Source: Haplosporangium gracile (Eukaryota; Mortierellomycota; Mortierellomycetes; Mortierellales; Mortierellaceae). Taken from it: a stretch of DNA of 44,930 bases. The notes beneath the pieces are model-generated. The model was not told where the DNA came from and searched no databases. It saw only the letters and a list, made by a program, of their open reading frames with translations. The translations under genes were made by a program, and so were the position numbers. The first letter of the stretch is position 1. Each line of letters opens with the position of its first letter. Shown piece by piece: positions 36,107 to 44,930 of the stretch. The DNA is taken from NCBI GenBank assembly GCA_015499985.1, contig JAAAUF010000070.1, positions 1 through 44,930 of the forward strand. The letters run 5' to 3'.

Positions 36107-36215
36107 GCAGAGAAGGTGAAGAGGGTGAAGGAAGTGAATAAGTTGACGTTTTTGCTTTGCTTTGCCGTGTGCTGAGAAAGGAAATGCGTAAAGGGGAACA
36201 CAAGGATCAATTTAT

Positions 36216-38247
36216 TTATCGAGACAACTTCAAACCTGGCTTCCTCGCGTGCAAAACCTTCAACTGCTCAGGCATGGAAAACCCCTTCAAAGAACCATAC
36301 CACTCTGGCAGAAACTCAATCGTCTCCAACACTGACCAATTCTGCAAAATCCACTTCGCCTCACCCTCTCCAAATGTCCCAATCGTCTCGGCCGTCCCCG
36401 TTCGAAAACACCCTTGCACCACCCTCAACTTCTTTAACCCTCTAAGCAACGACAGGAACCCGCGTTCCCTCGTCTCCTTGTTCTCCTCCTCCAAAGACAA
36501 CAATCCAGTCAACGACCGGAGAGAGTATGAGTGATGGTGCGACAAAAAATCTCCAAATCCTTCAACTTCACCAATTTGCCCAGCTGGGTGTAAAAGGCTT
36601 CCAACTTTTGCCAATGTTCCTTGGGAGGCTGATCGACCTTCAAGAAGCTCTTCATGCCTGCTGCTCGTTCGGTACGACGACCACTACCACCACCACTTCC
36701 AGTAGTCCCAGAGTATTCCTGCACAGCCAGATCCACCGTGAACCGCAAACTCTTGATCCCCGTACAGACCCACTCCCGCTCAATCGCATGGTTCAACGCA
36801 AGAGCCACAAACTCCTTCCCATACTCTTCCTTGGGCATAGTCGCCCAGAAAGTCCCCAGTCCATGACACTGTCCAAGGATCATCGCAAGGGTTCTGCTCT
36901 CAATCCCATGCGAATTCTTGAGGATGACCGACTGAAGAACCTCAGAGTGTCGAAGCAGCGCAGGAACAAACTTGTCGGGGCAAGCATCCAGGTATTGGTC
37001 AAAATTCACCGACTCCACATGTTGATCTAGCAATGAATCCATAATACGGACCCAGCTCTCGCCTCGACAATAATCAGGAGGTTAAGATCGTCGAATGGAT
37101 GTCAGATGGCAAAGATACCGCGATACCTGCCCTTGTCAGTGTTGTCGATGAGCCGTCTCTCGGATTGTCTGGCTAAGAACCTTGGCTCCTACATCGTCGA
37201 CAAAACTAGAAATATCCCAAGACTCTAATGCGGGGCAGTGTTCCATAATCCTGATAATATCATGATCACTATATCTCACGGGGCAGATAGGCAGCAGCAA
37301 TTCCTTGAGATTCACTAGAGATTCTTCTCGATTCACCAGATTACCCTCAGCCGAATCTGGATATAGCATTCTGCTGCTCTGTCCCTCCTCGTTTTGCTCG
37401 GTAGTCGCCCTCTGCACGGTCCTCAGATCGAGCTCTTCGACATCGCCGATATAACATGGTTTGACATTGGCCTCCATCTTGACCGAGACCACCGATGTGG
37501 GAAACGCAAAGAAGAGTATAAAGACCATAGGTAGAGTCAACCACGGCCCGGTAATACCCCTTTCAGGCATCTCGGTCTTGAAATGGGTCAGATTCGTCAG
37601 CTTGGAGAGTGACCGGGCTAGTCAACGTACTTCCAAAGGCTCGGGAGAATACATTTGACGGAAAGTGACACGTTTCAACCCAGCGGTATTAAAGGTCATC
37701 AACCATGTCAAAGGTAGAAGGATCGCGACGGCTCTGTTGGTGCGCATCGCATTGTCCAACTGGACTCCCTGGTACCGTCGGTCGAAACATATGTCCAGTT
37801 GGGTGAGTCGAGTCATGGGTGGCAACGACCGGGCCTGTGACGTTTGAATGACTGCTTTAGCCAGCCAGGGTGGCCTTTGGATGCGAGTGTTAGTGATGCT
37901 GAGAGGTTGTACTGTCGTTTCTTCCTCCTCTTGCTGCTCCTGGAGCTCGAGATGCCGCGTCACGCCCTCAAAGTAGTAAGACACAAAAATGAACCGGCCT
38001 TGAGGGTGTGGATAAAGGGTGCATTGTTAACCAGAGCATCAAGGGCAGTGGGTGAGGTGATGAGCTGGTCGACTCGGTGGTCGTCTTCGAATTCAACATA
38101 TCGCCAAAAGTGTAGTACTATAGCGGCGTAGAGGCTTCGACTCGTTCGGAGTAGCTGGGCAAGGTCATGTGGGCGCAAGGAGGGACCGAATTGTTCGACA
38201 AGCTCGGGCACCTCAAAGAACTTGTGGCGAGCAAGTGTTGGCATCAT
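36216..38247 (-). pseudogene. Decayed F-box gene, copy 3 (least damaged)
   Basis: The minus-strand start MMPTLARHKFFEVPEL leads into an F-box region (LRPHDLAQLLRTSRSLYAAI, LHFWRYVEF). A one-base shift at a T5 run (37985-37989) breaks the frame. An in-frame TGA at 37622-37624 and another at 37136-37138 interrupt otherwise continuous sequence. A last one-base shift lies at a T6 run (36544-36549) before the C-terminal GLKKLRVVQGCF block. EWVCTGIKSLRFTVDL near 36770 is the family motif. Two of the four lesions are single-base losses in T homopolymers, which could be sequencing errors; the two stops could not be explained that way. Confidence 0.7.
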
Positions 38248-38560
38248 GATGAGAAATAATTGTGTGTGCGAGTGGGGAAGAGAATGGGAGGAAAGGAAAG
38301 AAGGTAAATGAACAAGAATGAAGGATATAGGAATGGAGGTATGAACGAAAAAGAATAGGAGATTTCAGCCGAGGATGGTGGCGTGTCGGCACGTTTTGCC
38401 ACTGATATTAGGTTTATTTTATTCATACAAAAGTTACATTTGGTCTATTTTCTAACAAAACACCGCCACCAAGCTATCGATGCTTGCTGATGGATGTCTT
38501 TTTGCGCTGTTCATCGGTTATTACATAGATGGTGATGACGCAGAGTCGATTGGGACAGGC
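38248..38560. other. Spacer upstream of F-box copy 3
   Basis: No gene. It contains the CT-rich (minus strand) upstream side of copy 3 and the poly(A) signals of the next minus-strand gene. Confidence 0.5.
38413..38423 (-). terminator. Poly(A) signals of the Ser-rich protein gene
   Basis: Two overlapping AATAAA hexamers on the minus strand, about 140 bases downstream of the stop codon at 38561. Confidence 0.45.
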
Positions 38561-40163
38561 TTAGGCGGCGTTGAGCTTTTTGTTGCCACCGCTGTTGACG
38601 TTGTTACTTAGAGTGGTGCTGCCAGGGTAGTTCCCAGGGAAAGAGGGTGAGGCCGCACCCATCGAGATCGATGAGAGCGAGGATGCTGCAGAGACGAGTG
38701 ATGGAAGCAACGCCGCCGAACCAGCGCCTGTTGGTGTTGTCGGGCTTGCTGGTGTGGGTACTGGCGCCTGTGCTGTTGAAGTCCTGTTGCTCACGTAGTT
38801 TGGATGGCTGGGATCCTGGACCGAAAACGAGGTCGACTCAAACATGACGGTGACTTGTCCTGCCGCTGTCAAGGGCAATGAAGATGAAGGTTCGTCCTTG
38901 GGAGACAGGGAGGACTGGTTCGTGTCATGCCCCAAGACCGCGGCATCGGAATTGGTCGACACTGTCCCAATAATACCTGGTAATGGCGCCACGGAATTCG
39001 CTGTCCCCGAAACTCCTGCTGTAGTCGCAGAAGTAGTCGCGACAGCGGTAGCAGCAGATGTTAGCGAGGGGTTGGAGCGAGAGTTGCGCATGATGTACAT
39101 CTGCTGAACTTGCGTCGGAGACAACTGTGCTCGTTGATTCGAGTATTGCTGAAGTTGTTGTTGCTGGGCATAGATTTCCATAAGCGAGGCGGAAGATCCT
39201 GCACTCTGACGCTGTTGGAGCGAGTTGTGTTGTGTCTGCTGCTGCTGCTGTTTGGAAGATACGTTACTTCCTGTGTTTGACTCTGAGTAGGAAGGATAGA
39301 CAAGTCCTTGTGAAGAAATAACGGAGGAGTGGTTCTCATGACTGGGTCCAGCTGTCGCTCCATTACTAGGAAGAGGTCCCGAATTAGAGACAGATCGGAG
39401 TCGAGAAGACGCCCAAAGATGGTGATTGTTAGAATGACCGAGTATCGAACCAGAAGATGAAGAAGACGACGCCGAATATCCTGATCCATACTTTGGAGGC
39501 AGTCCGATGCCTGTGGATGATCGCGACCGTGGAATGGACCCACCAAACTCGGCTGTTGTTGGGGACGCGTTAGGTGCAGGGTGGGAGCGAGATGACGATG
39601 GCACTGTCGTCGGAGATGTCTTTGGTAAACTGTCTAGCAAATTGCTTGTAGAGTAGTTGTCATGGGCACGATTATGTCCATCAATTGATAGCGACCTACG
39701 GATGCTAGCTCTCTCGGCTGTCGAGTCGCATAAATAGAGTCAAGGCATGAAGAAGGGGGAAAAGAAAAAGGGCAGATTTAGTAAAGAGACACACACAGTA
39801 GCAGACTCAAGTGTTGATGACGACGCAGTCAGGTTGACAAAGCATTGCTCGTCCTATGTGCGTCAGCTTTCTAAGCCTAATAACCACAGCGACGCGTTTT
39901 GATTCCAATCAATCTTTCTTTTTTTAATGACTTTTCATGGTGAAGGGGAAGCGTGTGGTAACAGACACGCTGGGTCTCTCTCTTGCCGCCACATCCTAGA
40001 TTCTCCTATTTATTTGGCCTCCCCCTTCGCTTTGTCGACTGGACATCTTTCTTGTCACCACACTTGTTGGGGTCCCAATCTCTTGAACACTCGTCCGAAA
40101 TAAACGTCCTCTTGTGGATTGATTCGTCAGGCTGCGAGCGTCACTGGAAGTTGAGGCACTCAT
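38561..40163 (-). CDS. Ser/Gln-rich disordered protein, unknown function
   Basis: Tentative three-exon minus-strand model: 40163-40062, 39853-39793, 39717-38561, which closes to 439 residues. The last exon is solid: a long open frame rich in Ser, Thr, Pro, Gln and Asn with the short segment SIRRSLSIDG near its start and SLMEIYAQQQQLQQY and QVQQMYIMRNSRSNPSL in the middle. The small middle exon is bounded by a good acceptor at 39854 but a weak GT donor. The first exon (MSASTSSDARSLTNQSTRG) is inferred from an ATG and phase match only. No domain is recognised; the Arg-Ser-rich segments look like kinase phosphorylation sites. Nothing says where it acts. It follows the RGS gene on the same strand by 318 bases. 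Confidence 0.5.
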
Positions 40164-40480
40164 GTCGTAGGTGTAAAAGATGTCGTTTTAATTATGATTA
40201 CGGTTGGAAGAGCGCGTATAAGGAAAAAGAAAAAAAAAGGAAAAAAAGGGCCGATGAATAAATAAAAAAAATAGATGTCGTGCTTGCATTGCTGTCGAGT
40301 AAGTTGGTGTAGAATGTCCGTGGCGCGCTTTGGTATATACCCAACCCGGTGTTTTCTCTCTCGTGCCCCTCCAAATGTTCTTCCCACCCAGTAAACCCCA
40401 AAGTTTGTAAGTACCCGCAAGTGTGCGGTGTGGGGAGACGCTCCCTGCCCGTCTGGCGGCGTGTTGCAAAGAGAATCAAC

Positions 40481-43400
40481 TTATCGTCTCAACTCTGCTG
40501 TCTTGCTCTCACCTTCGTTTCGACTGGATCCAAGCGTCGGTGATCGGGCTCCGTTACTTCCGCTCGACACTCCATTCCCACCACTGCCGCCCCCGCTGGC
40601 ATTGCCATTGCTGTTCGAGGCACTACCATCTCCGCTGCCAGTGACGGGAGGTGAGGTCGATGAAACCGTGCTCGTAGTGTTGGTGCCTTGCTTGACCCTG
40701 TTCATCATGACCTCGCGGTACTTGTCTGTTCTCGTGAACTTTGGTACAGAGTCGGTTGACATCAATCGGAAGATGTGGTCGTGAATTTGATCGAACAGGG
40801 ACATATGGATCAGCTCTTGGTACGTCCGGTCACCATCCAACGTCTCGCCAGGAGGTGATCCGGGGGTGAGAGGAGACACTCGTTGTCGATCAATGGAGGC
40901 CGACGCCATGTTTTGGACGACTGCTTGCATGTAGGCTGTGATATCCAGGCGCATGTGGGATGGAAGGTTGACCTCGCGGGGTGCGTGAGCGACTAAGTAC
41001 GTCTCAAAGATGGCAAATGCTTGAGTACAGATTTGCTTCTCGAGTTCGCGAAGCGTTGGTGGGTAATCCTGACCGGCAAGCGAAGGGTTGTAAGCACGAG
41101 TCGAATTGATGAGGGAGTTGAACCGGGACTTGTAGTCAATGACCTCGAGATAGAACGAGAGGTTTTCCTCGCAAATGTTTTGTTTCAAAAAGTTCTTGAA
41201 AAGGTCACGAAGGGTTGAGTTCTTGAGGATGATGTTGAGACGAGTCGTGTTGGACGTCATCGACTGCGACGAGCTCATAGCTGGGGATCCCCCGGCAACT
41301 GATCCAAGATCAGCGACGTCCCTTCCGGCGGAGGACGGTGCATAGTTGGACATGGCTCCGGCCTCCGAAAGGGACAATTGGAAGGCCGGGTCATTAAGGA
41401 TCTGAGACAGTCGTCGCATGGAGCCTCGGCCTGTGTCCTCTGAATACTGGGTTGCTGTCGTTGTAGCGATGCTGTTCTCATCCATGGACCGTCGAGTATC
41501 GCGCTCGGTTGAGATGGGCAGACGAGCGACGGAGTTGACGTTGAGCTTGAACTGGACGGAGAGTGGCTGGGCCTCGGTACCATTCTTGCCGCCGATTGCA
41601 TTTCGCTCTACAAATGCAAAGGAGTCATGATTACAGACTATTAGTTTGTTGGTTGTCGTTAATGAGTAAGCCTCCTCTCGTCCTTGGTTTGGGACGCAGA
41701 ACAATAATCAAGTAAATAATCACCAAGAGAGAGTAAGAAAAATAAAAGAACTGCAAAGTTACAAGGCAGAGTCTTACCATCCATCCAGTCGTTATTAATA
41801 CTGCTTCCTTGGCTACCAGTAAGACTCTTCCATCCTGCCACTGCTCGTCCCGTCTCGGTCAAATGGTAGAGAGCATAATTGCCAGTCCGGAAAAGCTGAG
41901 AGCCGTTGCGATCCTCTCCGATTTGCTCGATATAACCTCCTGTCACCATCTCCTGACAGATACAAATTGCCTCCTCCTTGCTGATGACGGTGGCATAGTC
42001 AAGAAGCCATTCAACTGCAGCCTTTCCGTAAAACGTGTTCTTGTAGACGTCGTAGTTGTGCTGTTGATCCTTGACCTCGATTCCGTTGCAGAGATCTGGT
42101 GCAGAATGAACTCTGTCGCGTCCTCCGGGGCTGGACGAGTTTGAAGGCGGGTCGTTGGCGTGTCTGGACATGTTGGGCTCGGGTCCGGCAAACCTTTTAA
42201 AGATGAGGTCGACTTGCTTCTGGGTCAAAATGATGGCGTCCTCATCTTCAGCTCGCTCCAGGTAGACCAAGTTGGGTGTCGCGTTTGAGGTAATGTGGCG
42301 CGTTTCCTCAACCGGCAATGTGTTGCGATGGACAAATTTGGCGAGGATGTGGGCACCTTTTGATGTGACTTGGTAGATGCCCTTGTTTTGGAACTCTCTC
42401 TTTGTTGCATCGGATGCGCTTTCGAAGAGCCGGGCGTCCATAAAGGTTTGGCACAGATTCTTGGCCATGTCGCGGGAGAGTGAGAACTGGGTGGTGACGA
42501 CGTGGGTGATGATCCTAGTGGGGTCCTTCGGGTCAGTGTCGCGGTTGGACTGGATAAACTGGAGGCCACCGAGGTTGGCGATGGCTTCCTCGGCGGTGAA
42601 GCTGTTAGGGTAGTTCCTGAACAAGATCTTGTGGTTCTCGATCGGCAGGGAGACCATTAATGTCGAGAAGAGGTCAAAAATGCCCTGTTTTGTATGTGAG
42701 AGTCAAGAAGAAGTGAAGGCGCAGGATGAAGATTAGTTACTGTAATAGAGACGATTTGACACCCAGTCTGTTCATGACTGCTCGAAATGCTTAACGTCCA
42801 ATTGCCAGCTGTGATTGGTGAATTCCAATTGCGATGGCCCGTGGTTTATGCACAGAGAGCCAGCTCAGAAGAGCAGCAGAGAGTGTTGAAGAAAGATCGC
42901 AGTAGGTGCTTTGGTCGTCTCTCGCACGTCTTTCCGCATGTCCTTCAGCCTCTTTCCCCTCAAAATCAAATCTGCAGCCCAGAGTAGGGGGGAGGAAAAA
43001 AGCATGAACTGCCAATATGCCAACATGCCAATATGAAGAAAGCTCATTGCTACCTTTTCTCTCGTCCATTGCTTTTTCTTTTTTTTCCTTATGTGTCTTT
43101 TTCAAGGGGTTAATCGAGGACCATTGCATCCCACTGCACCCTCTTCCCAGATATCCAAAACTCCTCGAGATGGAAAGGTGCAGGAAAGAAAAGAAAAAAA
43201 GGAGACAGACATCCAGGTTCTTGGCAGCTGACAATGTCACCACTGAAGTCTTTTGCTTCTGTATGCCCTACATACAATAGCTATTTCATTGTTGCCTCTT
43301 TTTTTTTGCATTCTGGTGTCCCTCCGCACTATTCCTTCTCCTCTTCCTCATCTCAGCTCCATTTCCGTTTATCGTTCGAAACAACAATGCCTTTTTCTTT

Positions 43401-44080
43401 TTCCGACTGTGTGAGAAATTATGGGCACAAAGATTCAGTGCGACTGATTCACCGGTTTGAGGACTAAGAAATGCATTGAGCGTCAGCATGGAAAAAGCAA
43501 AAAAAAGAAAAAGAAAAAAAAAATACAGGGGAAGGTCCGGGGGTAGCTGTCTGCCCGAAGAGAGGAAGCAGCAAAACATAATCGTTGACAGTAACAGATG
43601 CAAGAATAATACCCAGTGAGGGGCGTTTCTTCGTTTTTTTGTTAGGTCGAGGGGTAAGTGGGCCTAGGCCAGGCATTGCTTTCCTTGCACAGAGTGCTAG
43701 CGGGCTGTCTCCTTCTCCAATAGAGACGCTCATGGAAAATAGGGGGTTCCTTTTCATATTTGGTGGTGGTTTGGTCAATGAAGATCAAAATGCACGTTCG
43801 AGTGACTTTAAGGAAGTGTCTTAATTACAGTCATCATGTAAAGGCATTCTGCTGATGATATGTATCTCTATTTCTCAGTGGGTGCCCTTTCTTCATTTTG
43901 CTGACGATACATGCAGATCTTCTCCTTCACTCATCCGTTGTTCAATTTGGTAACAGTACACACCCGGTTGACAATAGTAATCTGGAAGCATAAACGAAGG
44001 GGGGACCATGATGCATGCAGTAGTACTATTGTTATTGCTATTACCTTTGCAAAGGCGCGACCGGACGTAGTCGTTCGCAT
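40481..44080 (-). CDS. Sst2/FlbA-type regulator of G-protein signalling (DEP-DEP-RGS)
   Basis: Three exons on the minus strand: 44080-44045, 42684-41778, 41607-40481; phases close to 689 residues. The 12-residue first exon (MRTTTSGRAFAK) joins to GIFDLFSTLMVSLP, restoring the start of the fungal DEP-like region known from FlbA/Sst2. DEP 1 spans about 12-110 (YPNSFTAEEAIANL; LCQTFMDARLFESA), DEP 2 about 205-295 (YGKAAVEWLLDYATVIS), and RGS about 442-598 (core EENLSFYLEVIDYKSRF; MSLFDQIHDHIFRLM). The Gly/Ser/Asn-rich tail (about 620-689) is disordered. Such proteins speed GTP hydrolysis on Gα subunits and damp pheromone, nutrient or growth signalling at the plasma membrane; the DEP domains bind receptor tails in yeast Sst2. 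The conserved Glu-Glu-Asn of the RGS box is present, so it should be active. The first intron is 1360 bases. Confidence 0.92.
43011..43034. repeat. Three-unit 8-bp tandem repeat in RGS intron 1
   Basis: GCCAATAT, GCCAACAT and GCCAATAT lie in tandem within the long first intron of the RGS gene. The units resemble CCAAT-type sites, but position and number may be chance. Confidence 0.6.
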
Positions 44081-44892
44081 GGCGATTGGAGAACGCCGGA
44101 CAGGGTGGGAAGACGGTGACGGAGATGAAAAAGATGAAGAGAGAGCGATTGTGCTGCAGTGATAGGGCGGAGGTAGTGCTGGTGGCGGATCAAAAAAGGT
44201 GTCACGCTTTTAGCTTGTGCCTGGTACGGACTTCTTACGAAGGAAGGGCAGGTAGGGCGTTGTCGCGTGTGGCGCGTGTGTATAAGAAGATGTACAATGA
44301 TTTTTCCCTGGCGAACTAAAACAGAGTTCAAAAGGGTTTGGTACTTGTGTATGTATATATTATTTTTTTTATGAAGGAATGAAGGATGGATGAAATGAAA
44401 GGAAGATGCAGTCGAGGGTGGGGGGGCTGCAATGATTCGAGAGAGAGGTGAAGTAGAAGGAAGAATGAAGGTGAGGAAGAAGAGAAACCAAAAGGAGAGG
44501 GGAGAAAGAAAGAAAGAAAGAAAGAATGGAAAAGAAAAGAGAAGAGGAAAAGAAAGAAGGAAAGTGAGAGAAGAGGATACTGGACGAGTGGACGAGAAAA
44601 GGAAACGTTCAGTTACGACTGTAAAGAGGAGGAGAATAGCAAGGCAACGAACAATAACAGAACAACAGGGGCCACGAAGAAAAAAGACGCGAAGAGACAC
44701 GAGAAAGGGAGAAAGGAGAAATGAAAGATGTGATTCTCCTCGAGGGAGCGAAAGAGAAAGGAAAGTGAGCAGCGAAGGAGAGGGAGGAGGAGTAGAGGAG
44801 TAAAAGGACTAACCAAAGGAAAAACAAAAGGACAAGAACGAAGAAACGGAGGGAAGAGAAGAAAGGAGCCAAAGGAAAGGAGAGTAGAATGA

Positions 44893-44895
<3 letters not shown>
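44081..44895 (-). promoter_or_regulatory. CT-rich upstream region of the RGS gene
   Basis: From about 44370 to the window end the plus strand is nearly all purine (GAAAGAAAG, GGAAAG), so the RGS coding strand is CT-rich. This matches the pattern upstream of the kinase and RA-PH genes. No gene is supported here. Confidence 0.4.

Positions 44896-44930
<35 letters not shown>
44896..44930. repeat. (GA)n dinucleotide repeat at the window edge
   Basis: Thirty-five bases of alternating A and G run off the right end of the window; a microsatellite continuing the purine tract. Confidence 0.9.

Noticed and set aside
37039..37138. An intron that would remove the stop codons between two blocks of F-box copy 3
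   Set aside because: A GTATCG...CTAG intron of about 98 bases is possible on paper, but an in-frame TGA lies before its donor, so the frame stays broken.
43464..43824. Overlapping plus and minus frames (79 and 104 codons) inside RGS intron 1
   Set aside because: They lie opposite one another, include homopolymer-coded runs, and match no family I know. Retained only as a place to look for a nested transcript.

Overview
The window looks like nuclear DNA of a filamentous fungus, most likely an early-diverging lineage such as Mortierellomycota; the lineage is inferred from gene content and style, with no search run. The evidence is intron-rich genes with GTAAGT-type donors, very long regulatory proteins full of Ser/Asn/Gln-rich spacers, a tandem double hybrid histidine kinase, an Sst2/FlbA-type RGS protein, a poly(ADP-ribose) glycohydrolase, and a local family of F-box/leucine-rich-like genes. 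One 10-N scaffold gap lies at 11603-11612.

Layout from left to right. 594-10053 (minus) is a nine-exon gene for a 2532-residue protein with two complete histidine-kinase modules. 11851-18925 (minus) is a seven-exon gene for a 2130-residue protein with a talin/RIAM-like ubiquitin-fold (RA-type) domain followed by a PH domain. 18926-25449 is about 6.5 kb with no gene I can support; its first 1.9 kb is strongly purine-biased. 25450-26534 (minus) encodes a Tim17-family membrane protein, and 26776-28503 (plus) an intact F-box protein; these two diverge from a 241-bp spacer. 28625-31428 (minus) encodes poly(ADP-ribose) glycohydrolase, tail-to-tail with the F-box gene. 32400-32651 is a compact terminal-inverted-repeat element with a perfect 9-bp target duplication. 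32.7-38.25 kb holds three decayed F-box relatives. 38561-40163 (minus) is a Ser-rich disordered protein (tentative model), and 40481-44080 (minus) an RGS regulator with a 1.36-kb first intron.

Exon junctions were read by hand from GT/AG boundaries. For every gene except the 38561-40163 one, the phases close exactly and the joins restore known domain motifs. Functionally the window is rich in signalling (histidine kinase, RA-PH protein, RGS), ubiquitin targeting (F-box), ADP-ribose turnover and mitochondrial membrane biology. The order looks like ordinary eukaryotic gene neighbours, not an operon or cluster. I found no tRNA, rRNA, CRISPR or viral gene. The strongest novelty candidates are the terminal-inverted-repeat element with its hairpin core beside an F-box relic, the architecture of the double histidine kinase, and the ubiquitin fold split by a long insertion in the RA-PH protein.
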